This document shows positions 27,637 to 40,228 of a stretch of DNA of 64,000 bases, piece by piece (position 1 is the first letter of the stretch; each line of letters starts with the position of its first letter). The position numbers were made by a program, and so were the translations under genes. The DNA comes from Ptychodera flava. Lineage: Eukaryota; Hemichordata; Enteropneusta; Ptychoderidae. A model generated the notes under the pieces. It ran no database searches. It was not told the DNA's origin and saw nothing but the letters and a program-made list of their open reading frames with translations. The stretch lies in the NCBI RefSeq assembly GCF_041260155.1, contig NC_091931.1:9901861-9965860 (forward strand), written 5' to 3'.

Positions 27637-28272
27637 GGTAGCTCTCTTGATTTGACAGGGAGGTCTCAGCGACTACGACAGGGATTCCATATGTGGCCAG
27701 ATCAAATGATTCATCATGTACACAAAGATCCACATGAACGGACAACATTGGCATTATATTAATTATCGCATAATTTCATCAAATTTATCAAAGTTAGAGT
27801 GCCAGAAGCATGACACATGTGCACTCTAACACACACAATATTACCAATCTCATCGAATATTGTCTGATTAGACAGCACTCGGGCATCTACCACAGTCTAA
27901 CAGTACTGAAAGTATCACATGATTTCTTTGTGATTTGTACGTTTGGAGATTCCTCAGGGAAGTATACTATGTCTTCCCTGTGTAGACAGATTCAGAGACT
28001 AGTTTTAAAAATTCTGAAAACGTACTTTCAAGCACATCATTCTTCTCTAGTCCCATTTTAAATTATTTGGAAAATTATGCTTGATTGAGAAAGGCGATTG
28101 CATTTTTGTAATTTTCGACTTATCCTCAGCCATTCATGTTATAGAAAGTAGGGAGAAGAGTTACACCTGTCTTATGAAACAAAAGGATATTGACTTTTTT
28201 CAATGGAAATGACATAAGAAATTTACATGCTAACTTTTCTCATAACTTGCTTCTCAAAGATACGTGTAAAAT
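27637..28272. other. Intergenic, nothing recognised
   Basis: No supported gene or repeat. Confidence 0.4.
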
Positions 28273-28382
28273 CACAGGCGGCCCAAAAACTATTACTGAG
28301 TTTTTCTCACTGTTTTCTCTATCATTTTCTCTCCTTTCTTCAAGCTCTGACTGATCGGAGTAAATAAAATAAATGGTTATAC

Positions 28383-28714
28383 AACCTAACCTAGCCTATG
28401 TGACACTTTATTTATTTCACACCCATTACAAGGACGTATATCTCTCATACACACATGTTGTAATTAATTAGTCAACACAACTAATTATGCTAATCTTGGA
28501 CTTATCATGGATTTTACGGGTTGGTCAACATCGCGAAAGATAGGAAAGGTACCTTTTTCATATACATCTCTATCTTTGTAATGTTGACCAACCCTTGATA
28601 AGCCCACCGATATAATTAGTTGTGTTGACTAATTAATTACAAGATGTGTTTATGAGATAAACGTCCTTGTAATGGGGTGTAAAATAAATAAAGAGTCAAG
28701 GGGCTATAGGTTAG
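28383..28714. repeat. Nested fold-back, ~140-bp arms
   Basis: The left arm (CCTAACCTAGCC, then CATTACAAGGACG, TAATTAATTAGTCAACACAA and GGGTTGGTCAACAT) is matched by its complement ending in CTATAGGTTAGG near 28714. The loop of about 45 bases is around 28550. Confidence 0.75.
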
Positions 28715-28730
28715 GCTATATTAATCTTTA

Positions 28731-28850
28731 CGGCCCTAATACAGGTTTTGCGGACCGGGGTTGTATGGCGGAAGGGCCCGAGCGTGCGAGGGCCTGTACG
28801 CCGTACGACCGAGGTCCGCAAAACCCGTATCTGGGCTGTAAAGTTTTATC
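28731..28850. repeat. GC-rich palindrome
   Basis: CGGCCCTAATACAGGTTTTG and its near complement CAAAACCCGTATCTGGGCTG flank a centre near 28790 (GGGCCCGAGCGTGCGAGGGCC). The GC content is far above that of the surrounding DNA. Confidence 0.7.
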
Positions 28851-29965
28851 ATATACCTTATTGAACGGTTGTGATATGTCTCAGTATTTATCAATAAAAT
28901 TTGTTAAAGTTATGGGCGTAAATTAAAAAAACATGAGCCACGCAACTTTGCGGATTAATATGTACGATGTTGTCATTTGTTCTGTTGTGGAACGCGTCAC
29001 GAGCTTGTTCTATGCGAACGCCAATGTCACTACAGAATGAGCACAGATGAGTAGTTGATCCTGCTCGTTAAAATACACTTTCTCAGCAAAACATTGAGAG
29101 GAGACTATCAAGCACTTGTTTTTTAAACCAATTTTGATCGGAATAAGATTCAAACTGTCTACTATTTGCTTCAAAACTACGAGCGAAGCGCATAGAAACG
29201 GGTTCGAATCTCGTACTGACGTGCTTCGGAATGGAATGTACGTGAATAGCAACGCGCGTAGCAACGACAACGAAAAAGTTCGAAAAAGCGCGCACAACTA
29301 CCTTATTTGGGCTTTTGTGCCTGGGCGTGATACGGAAACTTATTACACACCTGTAAGAGTGCTTTTCCCCCATAGGTTTACATGGGTACGTGAATCTAGG
29401 TATATGATAAAGTCATTTATTTTATTTACTACGATCAGTCAGAGCATGAAGAAAAGGAGAGGGGCTGACAGTGACAGAGAAAACTGAGAAAAACTCAATA
29501 ATAAGCTTATCAATAGTGTATGGGCCGCCTGTGGTAAAGTATTATTTAATGGTAATTTTGATTATTATTTTGAAATTGTTACTGAAATATCTAAACACAC
29601 TTTTACTAAATATTATTAAACAATTCTTTATACGGTTTTTGCATGCAGAGCAGAAAAAGTTATACAAACAGACTTGTGGGTAATTTATTGTACGGTGGTG
29701 CATCCCCCTAATATTAGACAGTAACTTGGAATTAGAGTCTACCATTAGAAGGGAAATATAGTGGCAGATGCCTAATGTGTTATTTTACTATAAATCTGAT
29801 GAAATCAAATATATTTAATATCAAAGGTCTAGTCTAGCCATAGACCCTAGAGAAAACGCCATTTCTGCTGGGTCTAATGTGTAAAGAACAGTGTGTCCGG
29901 CATCTGCGACCATCTCACCCTTTAGACATTAGATGATATCGTCAATTTTTCCTATATTAAGCAAT

Positions 29966-31475
29966 AATGCACCCCCTCCCGGCTCATAATGGACGAAAGC
30001 AAACTTTGCACGACATAATGTACGAGGCGAAGCCGAGTACATTATGGAGTGCAAAGTTTGCTTGAGTCCATTATGGGCCGGGAGGGGTGCATTATTGCTA
30101 TTATTTTATAGTTTTGGCAATGCCAGTGAATTTGTAGTTGTAGAAAACGAATAAAAAAGGAAATTTTAACTGAGTTTGAAGCCAGTGAGCGTCGTCCGCA
30201 TGATCGGCCTGACTCTGTACATATTACATGCACTCCACACTGCACAGTGCACTGCACTGAATACGCACGTTCAGCACAAAAAATGACCAGCACTTTCACG
30301 GTTCATTTTGAATTGAAAAACGATGTATTTTCGAAGGAAATGAAAAGTAACTGCATCCCTACCGTCTATATCAAACTTGAAACATCACCTTTAAATATCA
30401 TGCCATTCAAAAATCGACACGGTGAAATGCCAGAGATGAAGAAAACGGAATGTTCATGCATCGACATCAGCATGATCAGCGAGCTGCATGCCATGGTATC
30501 AGCTGATCAATACGATCATTATGATATCGCTAGTAGTACAGCATTCATTGCAAACGATATCAACAGAGTTCAACATTGTTATTCAAATGTTTATATTTCA
30601 ATAATAACTGTGTCTATAAATTTAATTTTCGATGGCTCCTTGAGAAGAGCTATTTTATTTCGGCAAACGACAGAACTTGACGTAAACGGGTGCTTGAAAG
30701 GTACAGTTGACAAACATACTGGAGGGTTTCGGTACCGTCGCGATATCGAGAACAAGGCAAGGTAAAATCACAGACATGGAGAAAAAAACGATGAATGAAA
30801 GTTGTCTCCGATTACAGTCAGTGCATCAGAATTAGGTGGCCGAGATGTTAGATCAACGGAGAGTCCACGGTCGTCATGATTGTTGGTAGTAGCTGACCTT
30901 GGACCGAGACTTTGAATGGCTCCGTAGTAGTAATTTCCGTAGACACTTCCGGTCAAGGTTGATGACAGCAAGCTGCCGTTGTTGCCCGTTTACGGCTGGT
31001 TCGAGTAGCCTTTCACGCTTGCATCGTTACATGGCCACTGACATACATAATATGCCAGTAATCGTTCTAGAAGTTTGCAAACGTACTGAGTTCTGTTTCA
31101 CCTATACGGCAACGAAGCGAACCATGTTGTAAACAAACGTAGTAGTACAACCAGCGTATCGGACGGGGACTGCATGCTGAGCGCCAGCCAGACAGACGGC
31201 AAGTGCGTGCGTGAGGACTCAAAAAATGTAATAAATCGTACAGTAAGACATTATTATCAATATTGTGAACCATTGTCAAGATTTATAGTTTTGTGTATTA
31301 CATGGTTTATCCGATATTTCCCCTCCTTTTAAATGCGCAGTCATATTTTCGTTTTCAAAAAAAAAAACTTGCTCGCTGTGGGGCTGCAGTGCTGAATAAT
31401 GGAATACATTATCAGTAATAATGTATGGATATGACGTCACAAAATTCACTGGTATTGACAAAGCTATAATATAAT
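29966..31475. mobile_element. Family P long element: hairpin plus 1.4 kb TIR unit
   Basis: A hairpin at 29966-30092 is centred on CATAATGTACGAGGCGAAGC near 30030. It abuts ATTATTTTATAGTTTTGGCAATGCCAGTG (near 30101), whose inverse CACTGGTATTGACAAAGCTATAAT ends near 31475. Sequences next to both ends match the 0.28 kb copy at 12553-12832. The interior has a 172-codon plus-strand frame (30247-30765) with no domain I recognise. It may be the parent of the short copies. Confidence 0.55.
30247..30765 (+). CDS. Hypothetical 172-codon frame inside family P element
   Basis: An open frame beginning Met-His-Cys-Thr-Glu-Tyr and ending Asn-Lys-Ala-Arg. It has no recognisable domain, no transposase motif and no visible splice sites. 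Its position between the inverted ends of a TIR element is the only context. It may be chance. Confidence 0.2.
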   Translation: MHCTEYARSAQKMTSTFTVHFELKNDVFSKEMKSNCIPTVYIKLETSPLNIMPFKNRHGEMPEMKKTECSCIDISMISELHAMVSADQYDHYDIASSTAFIANDINRVQHCYSNVYISIITVSINLIFDGSLRRAILFRQTTELDVNGCLKGTVDKHTGGFRYRRDIENKAR

Positions 31476-34027
31476 GCCTGATAAAACAGCTTGGCAGGCA
31501 TCTGTCAACATTGGCCCCTTCTACTATTAGACTCTGACTTGGAAGTTGGATAATATTGACCTGTATAACAGCTGTCAGCCTTGTGCCAGAGCCCCACTTG
31601 TGATATTAGACTCAAACTTCAAAGTTGGAGTCTAGTATTAGCAGGGAATGATGGTGGCACATTTCCAACACGCTGATTAAGTTGATATTATCAGAGAAAA
31701 TTGATAATATATTTTCGAACTTTCAAGTTACTGTAGGGTTTAATGTTAGGGGAATGGCATGTTCAGTATCTGCCGTCATTTCACCCTTCAAAATGTCAGA
31801 CTTTAAGATGATTAGTTTGCAGATATTATTACAGAAAGAAATGCCTGTGGTAACCACAGTACCTCTTGCAGACTCATTCTTTAGTTGGCATGAAAGTAAA
31901 ATATTCCAAAATGAGGCTTTTTTTTCTTTTGTTTTGCGGTATCTCAAGTGAGACTTCAGACTGTGACAGTTCCGTATCTCAAGTAGCCTATGACCACAAG
32001 CTACTGGTATATTGCAGGAAACGCACATGCTTTTAGAGCCTCACTTTCCTAAATCCCAAAGGAAAAAGTAACATACAAAAATTTGCATACAGATTTCAAA
32101 ACAATCTGCATACATTAATAATGTCTCAAAACTCACTCTTACACTATTGGCATTTACACGACTATTTTACTTTTCATGACTGTCCATGGAGGGGCTGTGC
32201 TTTCATCTTGTAAAGGAGTGGGTCACCATTGTGTATCTCGTTCTACCTCCATGGTTTATCCAAGTTATTTCATTTTTACGTCCACAGTGTAGAAAGGTTG
32301 TGGTCTGGGGAGCGGCGAACAGCCATGGAAATGTTATACATATACCAGTGCATATCTATACAAATGTTTTGACCCGTTCCCACCCTTTTCACTTCACGTA
32401 CACTTTTGACCCCAAAGTAAGCACTTTTGACCAACCACTTTGTAGAAAATGTAGAGTTCTTTCATGTGTTTGGCCAAAAAATATAGACTTTTGGCATCCG
32501 CCCCATTGGACAGAAAATGGTAGAGTTTGTTTCGTCGTTTACACTGGTACCTAACCCCTGGCTGAATAACCCCTCCCCTGGCGCGAGACAATAGTTCAGC
32601 ACTCTGATCGGATGGCCTATGAGGCTGCGTATGGCAATGGTGTTACCAGATCGCCCTCTCTTGGATTCTGGCTATGGCTGCAATATGGCCAAGCCAGAAC
32701 TACACGGCGACACGTACTAATATACATCGGGCTGCAGTCTGGTTTCCTGAGGATTTTCATTGCATGACGCAAGACTTTAGTATATGGTAAATGCGTTACA
32801 AAATTAGCATATTTCTGTAAAAATTGTGTCAGATCATTGAATGTTTTGTGACTGCAATATACCAGGGATTGAAACAGACTCAAAACGTAAGCCTAACTAA
32901 TTTACCAAATTTTAACCAACGAGCCTGTTAATAATCATAAAAGTTGACGTACTTAGTGCTACGTTTCAGGTAAGTTGAAATTCGCAAAAGTCCACAATCG
33001 ACAGTAGTGAATAGATGATCACATGAAACAATTCGTCCTCGTTACTATCGGGCGTTACAAAGATGTATCATCCACATAAGAGTCAACACTGAGCAAATTC
33101 ATGACACACAATTAATTGATTACTGTTTCCATTTATTTGGAGATCTCTTTCATTTACATTACGTATATTGACGTCGAAAAATTCCTACAAAGTATATGGC
33201 AAAAGTCACAGGTCTATGTTAGTCAAGACATATCCCTCGCAAAGGTGTCTTTATGCATTGATATTAAACAAAGATAACACTTTTGCATGTTATACGGAAA
33301 TATGACGTGCCTTTTTAAAATAAATATAAAAATTCAAGTCATATAAGCGCATCACTATTATAATTAGCATCAAAATGTGAACAATCTGTGCTTTACTGCG
33401 AGGATATGTAAATGTGTTAAAGTAATTCTGAGTTCATTTGCACATATTCTTTGTACTAATTTGGAATTATCGTCGGTTTCCTTATCTGTTCTACCCATAC
33501 GCAGACACAAAATTGTTTGTTGGACCACTCAGTCCTGATGTTGTACGGGCTTGTTTGTAAGATAACACATTTCAGGAGCTCTGCATCTGTAGTTTACGGG
33601 AAATTGTTCGTCGGAAATTGTTTCCGCAAAATGTCACTGGTGTTTCTTGACGTAGCTTTGCATCTGGGCCACTAAATAAATGATGCCCCGTTCTACACAA
33701 ATGCATGTGCACGCGAAACACAGATAACGGGTTCACTGATTCGTGACGCTATGAATAAAAATCGTTTGCAAGAACCGTTTCCGGTTTTTTGTTTTTGTTT
33801 TTTGTTTTTTGAATCCCTCAAAGTTTTTTTGTCGTATGTCACAAGTTATTTCGCTGGAACTGTGTGGCCAACTCTACATCAGCTGTACGTGAGTCAGCGA
33901 TATTCAACTTGCCTTCCAGCTCCTGGAAGCTTGCAGTACGCCTACTCCTGAATAAAGCCATTCTCTGATTTCTGCTGTGTTCCGGAAAACGGACTTGAAG
34001 ATGTCCGTGTGCGCCGTACAGTTAAAT
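31476..34027. other. Intergenic, no supported gene
   Basis: About 2.5 kb. Small frames at 31682-31951 and 32186-32554 lack domains or paralogues. I see no structured repeat. Confidence 0.4.
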
Positions 34028-34349
34028 GGACAAAGTCGGCCATTTTTCATGAATTTTGTTTGATGTAAAATACTACTTATATTGTTTGACATGTTAAAAG
34101 GTACTGAATAAATTGGTGACCATGCATATATTCAACCCCGGTTTTAGACAAATAAGTAAAACCGTCGCAAAAAAGGAATTAATGGTCATGACCATTAATT
34201 CATTTTCACGATGGTTTCATGTATCATCTCTAAAACCGGGGTCGAATATACACAATGGTCATCCATTCAATCAGTATATTTCAACATGTCAAACACTACA
34301 GGTAGTACCTCGAATCAAACAAAATTCATAAAAAATGGCCGACTTTGTC
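34028..34349. mobile_element. Fold-back element, 161-bp arms
   Basis: GGACAAAGTCGGCCATTTTT (34028) is inverted at the right end (to 34349). The centre is the perfect palindrome GAATTAATGGTCATGACCATTAATTC (34176-34201). Intermediate words match as inverses, such as GAATTTTGTTTGAT, TTTGACATGTT and CCCCGGTTTTAGA. It has practically no loop. Confidence 0.8.
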
Positions 34350-35254
34350 CCTTCAAGTCAACGTGATAAGGCCGAAAAAATTGTGCGATCCTAAATGTTT
34401 TGAGCTACGTAAACACGGAAGTAAAAAAGAAAGAAAAACCCCGTACAATCACGCGTTCGTCACCTGTATTTGATTTTTGCTCGAACGAGGATGTGTTTTA
34501 TGTTGTTATTCCTTTTATAGTATGATACTTTTTTCTGGAAATGTTGTGGCCAGTATTTGATCGCCCTGAATCCCTGAAAAATGCTGATTTAATAATAAAA
34601 ATATTTTGGAAACAAATCCCTGCCTACCTACTACCCTATTTTTGAAAACCGTGGTATCGGAACAGAACAATTTATTTTGGGGGGCCTAAAGGCTCGCGTA
34701 AGAATAGAGAGTTTCTTTGTATGTTTCTGGAAGTGGTGTTTAAACCGTGGTCTATTCAAAGTCTGGATTTAACCAATTCATCGCTTCTTTTATCATGTTT
34801 GTAGAGAGTCGGAGTGAGGCGTGGAAGCAAGCACATACACCGTGACACACTCTGACACGTCAGAATACAATAGGGTGTCTGGCGCTGGGTCATCTTCCGG
34901 GGTCATCTTTCCGTGTGCCGGTATAAACTGTTATCCACGATTAGATTTAGTCGAAATTCAGCGTAGTGACCGTAGATTAACTTACACACTAAATATAGCT
35001 TTGCTACACGGCACCTTTATCAACTTGATCAGTCTGTGATCTTTCCCGGCAATCAAGTTCCCACTTGGCGTTTTGTGCTTATCTCTTGCTTCTGGTGATA
35101 ATATCTCCATATTACATAAATTAGTGGGGGTTTTTTTCATTATTTTAGCGCTGTCTAATTTTTGCAGACACTCATTTCAGTGCAGGTTAATAGAATTAGA
35201 GGTGATATAAATTGGTTATGTGAATGCTATTTTTAATTCTGTTATTTGTCGGTG
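34350..35254. other. Intergenic, 3' of first transporter
   Basis: No gene or repeat recognised. Confidence 0.4.
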
Positions 35255-36250
35255 CTAGTGCAGCCTGTTTTCCCAGCAAGTGTAAAATGAGACTATCGCT
35301 GAACTGGTTACGATGAGAATGCTGCCTATTATTTGTAAGAGTTTCACGGTCTTTCCGAATAAGAACACGTCGCCGATGTAGGCCACGCAGATCTGAAGGT
35401 TCACTAAGAGTACAACTGTTGCAGCGTTTTCTTTCTGGAGAGCAAACATGATTGCTACGGACGCAAGTAGATAGACGACCGCCTCTGAAAGTAAATAAAT
35501 CCAACATACGGCACTCAGATTCCACGTGACAGACGGCACCACAAAAAGCATCGGAAAAGTAACAAGTGCGCCAACGGCACCCACGTAGAACAAAATGATG
35601 AAAACACGTACGCTTGGCATGGAGTGAATCGCCACAGCTGAAATTCCAAATGCCACTGCAGTGACGATGCTCAGCGATATAGCAAGGGCAGCGTTCTTCT
35701 CTTCTTCCGAGGTTTCATTTGATGTAAATGATGGTCCAGCAATGAGAATAATACCAGCTATATTGAAAACGCTATTTATTGCGTCCGCAATTTTCCATCG
35801 TTCCCTATTATAAATGCATGCAAATAGAGGGGTCAATATTGGTAGGGCTCCAAACGTAATGGATGTGACATTGCCAGCAAGACCGAACATGAACGCATAA
35901 TACAGGGTGATTCGCCCAGCGGCTTCAACAATCGAGTTCACTACCAATAAAACCCTCTCTCGTCTGCTATAGTCGAAGAATGGGTATCTGAGATATGCCG
36001 TTACGGGAACAGTAAATAAAACGCAGACAATGTTCTGAATGAACGTCACTTGTACCGAGTCCGCCCCGCCATTTTGGGCGAGCACAACAAGTATTGTTGT
36101 TAGGCCATATAGTAAACCAGCCAAGGCCGCCAGCGAGACACCGACACCTGACCTGCAGATCATCAAATTACAACCTCGAGGTGCTTCGTTGGACGCTGGT
36201 TCCTTGGGTACCAACTGTGTTATTTCGTTGCTGACCGCTTCCGAGTCCAT
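35255..36250 (-). CDS. SLC35G-like EamA/DMT transporter, paralogue 1
   Basis: An intronless 331-residue protein with ten hydrophobic segments in two EamA-type repeats, as in the drug/metabolite transporter superfamily. Repeat 1 opens Ala-Gly-Leu-Leu-Tyr-Gly-Leu after a polar ~40-residue N-tail. It ends with Gly-Ala-Leu-Pro-Ile-Leu-Thr-Pro-Leu, a basic loop (Asn-Arg-Glu-Arg-Trp-Lys) and Ile-Ala-Gly-Ile-Ile-Leu-Ile-Ala-Gly-Pro. The loop Asn-Glu-Thr-Ser-Glu-Glu-Glu-Lys joins the halves. I chose the ATG at 36250, not the upstream one at 36343, because it aligns with the starts of both paralogues (Met-Asp/Glu-x-Glu). The C-terminus is shortened: it stops right after Trp-Glu-Asn-Arg-Leu-His, losing the Ala-Asn-Ala tail. 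Membrane location is predicted. Substrate is unknown; the SLC35G link is by EamA architecture. Confidence 0.85.
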   Translation of the reverse strand: MDSEAVSNEITQLVPKEPASNEAPRGCNLMICRSGVGVSLAALAGLLYGLTTILVVLAQNGGADSVQVTFIQNIVCVLFTVPVTAYLRYPFFDYSRRERVLLVVNSIVEAAGRITLYYAFMFGLAGNVTSITFGALPILTPLFACIYNRERWKIADAINSVFNIAGIILIAGPSFTSNETSEEEKNAALAISLSIVTAVAFGISAVAIHSMPSVRVFIILFYVGAVGALVTFPMLFVVPSVTWNLSAVCWIYLLSEAVVYLLASVAIMFALQKENAATVVLLVNLQICVAYIGDVFLFGKTVKLLQIIGSILIVTSSAIVSFYTCWENRLH

Positions 36251-37894
36251 CTTCGTGTGATTTTGGCAGTGTTGGCAATGTTGCTGGCATATGGACGTAT
36301 TCAATTTAACACCAGTATGACTATGAGCCCAGTTTGTATTCACTGGAGATTTTCAAGGTCACTGATATCAAACAAACTCAGCAGCGTAGGCTTGTATAGT
36401 ATTGTATCACACAGTTTAGTACAACCCGGAAGTATTGGCTTCCTATTGGTATACTCCACCGGCAAGATCACGGGTTAAGGAAACGAGTACAGGACAGTCC
36501 ATCCAGTCACAGGGACTGTGAGTACAGTTCTCGACAGGGGGTGACACAATTGTTAAGGGAACGATCATTACATCTAAGAAGGAGAGGATGCTCAAAAAGG
36601 AAACAACCTACAGAGAAACAAAAATTACTAAGTAAAATATTTTACGACCTCACGAAGATCAAGCGAAATCAAGTTTTGTGTTAATTTGACAACAAACTGT
36701 ACTGCAGCTATGCAAAATATGAAAAAATAAGTAAAATTTTGGAACGCGACAAACATTCTTATCTTGGTGATCTTGACAGTCCCCTTCCAGTGAGTAATAA
36801 TCCATCATTTATCCTGGTTTCCTCGCCACCCCTCATCTTGGCAATGTCCTAAGGACTCCCCATGGCCCTATATTATTGCCAAGAAAGAAATCTGACAAAC
36901 ACTCCTTCGGACAAAAATGAAAAAAATACACCTATGCACTGTTTAAATTCGCTTAGTAATACATCGTCTGAACAACATTAAAGGAGCATACAGACTTTTC
37001 AACCAACAACCTCCATTGAATAATTAAAAACATAAATAAAATAATCCACTTCAGTCGGTTTAATATACTTTGCCTGGTTTCATTGTAGTATTTTAACAAA
37101 GACAAACGTCGAAAAATTCGACATTTGAAACAATTGTTGAATATTCTGAGTGACCAGTTGGCTATACTTTTGTAATTACCAGCACTATCGGTAGGCGTGT
37201 GTCTCAAAGCATTCATCTAAAGCAATAAATATCGGTACTAAAAAATAAAACGGAAGTAGGTATACATATTTTGGTTGCATTTGTTTGGCTACAAGGTGAG
37301 TCATGCAGGAAGCAGAACAAGTTGTGAATTTTCGGGGGTTTTTTTTGGAGGGAAGGCTTTTTTACTATTTTTACTCTTAATAAGTTATGAATTAAGTCAC
37401 GAGGTCAAAAGACGTAAACTTACTTTTAGCAGTGAATAGCATTTCCTTTGCGCAATGACAGTTTTATCTTCGAATAAATGAGGATTTGATTTGTTGTGCT
37501 TGGTAAGTATTTACTTTGGTTTCTCCCAGCAGTGAGTGATTACAACGGAAAAGATCGAAGTTAAATTATGCCTCTGCAAATTTTGCACGATTTTCTCAAA
37601 CCTCGCTTACGTACGCGTGTTTCACCTTTTTAACCTACACTTGAACGAATGCTCTTTTTTAATGACTAAAATATTTCATCAATCATCGAAAAAAGGCAAA
37701 AGCATATTTTACATTAGACAACCTGTGCCGAAAAGTGAAATACTGACTTTTGTAGCATGCATACGTAAGGGAGCGTTTAACAAGACAAAACTAACAAACA
37801 TGACAGAGATCTGCACCTTCGTATAGAATTGGTACAAAACTAATGTAAGCACTAATTCACCCATTGCAATGGAAAAGTTATGTCTTGAGGATTT
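36251..37894. other. 5' flank of first transporter
   Basis: No further gene. Frames at 36257-36478 and 37536-37826 have no support. The upstream sequence is only weakly like that of the other two paralogues. Confidence 0.4.
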
Positions 37895-38215
37895 TTAACA
37901 GCCATGCAGGATGTCGAATATGACCCACCAAAGGTCCGACAGTCCCTTGTGAAACTGATACATTTTTATGAGCCTGCATGCAAAGTTTTGCAGAATGAAC
38001 AAACATGTAGACACATGTATATACCAAATGTGGGCCACATAAATTTCGATTGACTGACAGAGGTTTTTTAAAACATTAAAATGTTGTAAACATCTACATA
38101 AGCCGAAAACAACTGCTTGAACTCCATACCGGGTTATATACATATTGAAAAAGATGAATAATGGATACTATTACTAGCGATCTCGACGGCAGCAGTTTAA
38201 TATTTCTGACTCATG
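37895..38215 (+). repeat. Duplicated non-coding segment S, partial copy
   Basis: Resembles 42005-42320. Shared words are CATGCAG, AATATGACC, CACTTGT/CCCTTGT, TTTTATGAGCCTG, TTTTGCAGAA, GACACA and GGCAGCA. In the other units, segment S precedes a transporter on the plus axis; no transporter follows here. Confidence 0.55.
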
Positions 38216-38389
38216 TACACATTTTTATATAGACTTTCCTTCTCTTTATTTTAAAAATAGACATCAATATTTATAGCATATTTATACGTGGTGCGAGCAT
38301 GCGAATTATCAAATCTTCGTGGTAAACTCCCATAAAACACCACTGACAATGCCACTGTCCATGGTAGTATATGTATTTTGAATAGTTTG

Positions 38390-38700
38390 TACATACATAC
38401 ATACATACATACATACATACATACATACATACATACATACATACATACATACATACATACATACATACATACATACATACATACATACATACACACACAT
38501 ACACACACACATACACACACATACACACATACATACATACATACATACATACATACATACATACATACATACATACATACATACCTACATACCATACAAC
38601 ATACATACATACATACATACATACATACATAATACATACATACATACATACATACATACATACATACATACATACATACATACATACATACATACATACA

Positions 38701-38731
<31 letters not shown>
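38390..38731. repeat. (TACA)n microsatellite
   Basis: About 340 bp of ACAT/TACA repeats with a (CA)-rich interruption at about 38490-38528. The reading frames of repeated Met-Tyr-Val-Cys here are artefacts of the repeat. Confidence 0.95.
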
Positions 38732-39626
38732 GTGTACTGTACATATGGGTATGTGTCTATACTGTATGTATCTAGAGACTGATAAGTTTCTTCGATTGAA
38801 TCACCCTGTCATTTATTTTGTGATGGCTACCATGTTTTGGAGGAGCTCAATAGGGAAAGGGTCATATATTCGCTTAAACTGCATTGTACCCGAAGTGAGT
38901 TGTATCATTCAGTTGCAATTTACTGTGCGCCCTAACCTAAATATACTAGGCATGTTTCTCATAGATGGCTGGCTGTTTGCAAATTTAAAGTCTCTTTTAC
39001 AAAGTATGGTCATCATGGGAAAATTTATCCTAGCGTTTTGTATATTTTATTAGTACTGATAGCGTTGAAGGGATTAAATCATAGTATCGTTGCCTTCCTG
39101 CGAATTTATCTATCAGACCAGACAACTTATTGACTGATGACTTTGCAATGTCTGTTCATATACACATTTTGTGCATATTTAAAAACGGAAAGGTGTGTTG
39201 CACATAGAACTATGTCATATTAAAACGACGATGAGAAATATGCTGTATTAAAATAGCTAGACAAAATAATATAAGAAATTATATTGTTTTTAATCTTGAC
39301 TCATTTATTATAAGGAAAGGTGTACAGCTGACCGCCATCTTGATGTTATGCAAATTCGTATATCACACAAACAATTAAATGGTATATGCAAAGTAGCACA
39401 TCGTAAAAACAGTTTATTGGTAATGTATACTTTATAATCGTCTTTAGCAAATCCGGGTGAAAAAATAAAAGCGAAATTACAAAATAAACGGACTACACCA
39501 ATCCTCTCTGTGAGACAATATATGATAAGTGGGCAGCCATTTTGATTATTCTAATTTACTCAAAGTGCCCAATGCTGACAAAATGCCATTAACAATAGTA
39601 TTTATTTTGATGGGGTAGACAATCAA
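38732..39626. other. Intergenic, nothing recognised
   Basis: A 107-codon plus-strand frame at 38730-39053 has no domain or splice context. Confidence 0.4.
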
Positions 39627-40228
39627 TAGAGAGGTTTAGTTACACGTAATAACGTTCGATCAGTACGCGTAGCGTCTTTCTCACGTGATAACCAGACGTC
39701 GCGTACGTGTAGCACAGACGTTCCGAACGTCAAACAACACTTCTACACGTAGTCATAATTACGTATAGTATTTTTGAGATTTTCTCGATGATTTCCACGA
39801 ATTTAGACAAGCAAACTCAAAATGTGTCATTGTAAATTAGTAAACATCTTTGATATCAGAATATTTCGTACAGTTTGCAACTGTACGAGGAGTACTTGAC
39901 ATAATTTCCTTACATGAACGAAATGTTACAGTCGCATTCCACTTTTGTCTGACGCCTCCAAAAAACCACATAAATAACTGTATCAAAGAAAATCGGCCGA
40001 TTTAAGGTAGTTCGAGGGTACAACGAGCTACTATAAGAGTGGTCCTCACTTATCGAAATTCATGTTTCTTAAAAAATACACAAATTTCGCATGTTTCTGA
40101 GAAAAATATGCAGCAAAATAACCGGGAACGCACAACTAAACCTCTCTATTCACACGTGAGCACGGACACGCGTACGCCACTGCGCGCCGTCAGACGTACG
40201 CGTAATTACGTGTAACTAAACCTCTCTA
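39627..40228. mobile_element. TIR element with TA duplication and internal end
   Basis: GAGAGGTTTAGTTACACGTA starts at 39629 and is inverted at 40226, both flanked by TA. A third copy of the end (AACTAAACCTCTC, to 40146, again followed by TA) lies inside, so a shorter element may be nested or a tail duplicated. The interior is rich in ACGT/CGTACG words, unlike its AT-rich surroundings. No transposase frame. Confidence 0.7.

Larger units (their letters stand above)
28273..29533. mobile_element. TIR element with nested hairpins
   Basis: Inverted ends start CACAGGCGGCCCA (28273) and end TGGGCCGCCTGTG (29533). The arms extend ~100 bp, sharing TGAGTTTTTCTCA and CTCTGACTGATCG. The flanks GTAAAAT and GTAAAGT resemble a 7-bp target duplication with one change. 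The interior holds two further inverted repeats, at 28383-28714 and 28731-28850. No transposase frame is seen. Confidence 0.7.

Noticed and set aside
29190..29215. B-box-like GGGTTCGAATCTC suggesting a tRNA gene
   Set aside because: No A box or cloverleaf could be built around it.
36251..36343. 31-codon upstream extension of transporter 1
   Set aside because: His/Cys/Gln-rich and absent from the two paralogues, whose start codons align with the ATG at 36250.
38251..38744. Long open frames of repeated Met-Tyr-Val-Cys / Tyr-Ile-His-Thr
   Set aside because: They are translations of a (TACA)n microsatellite and are open in several frames on both strands.
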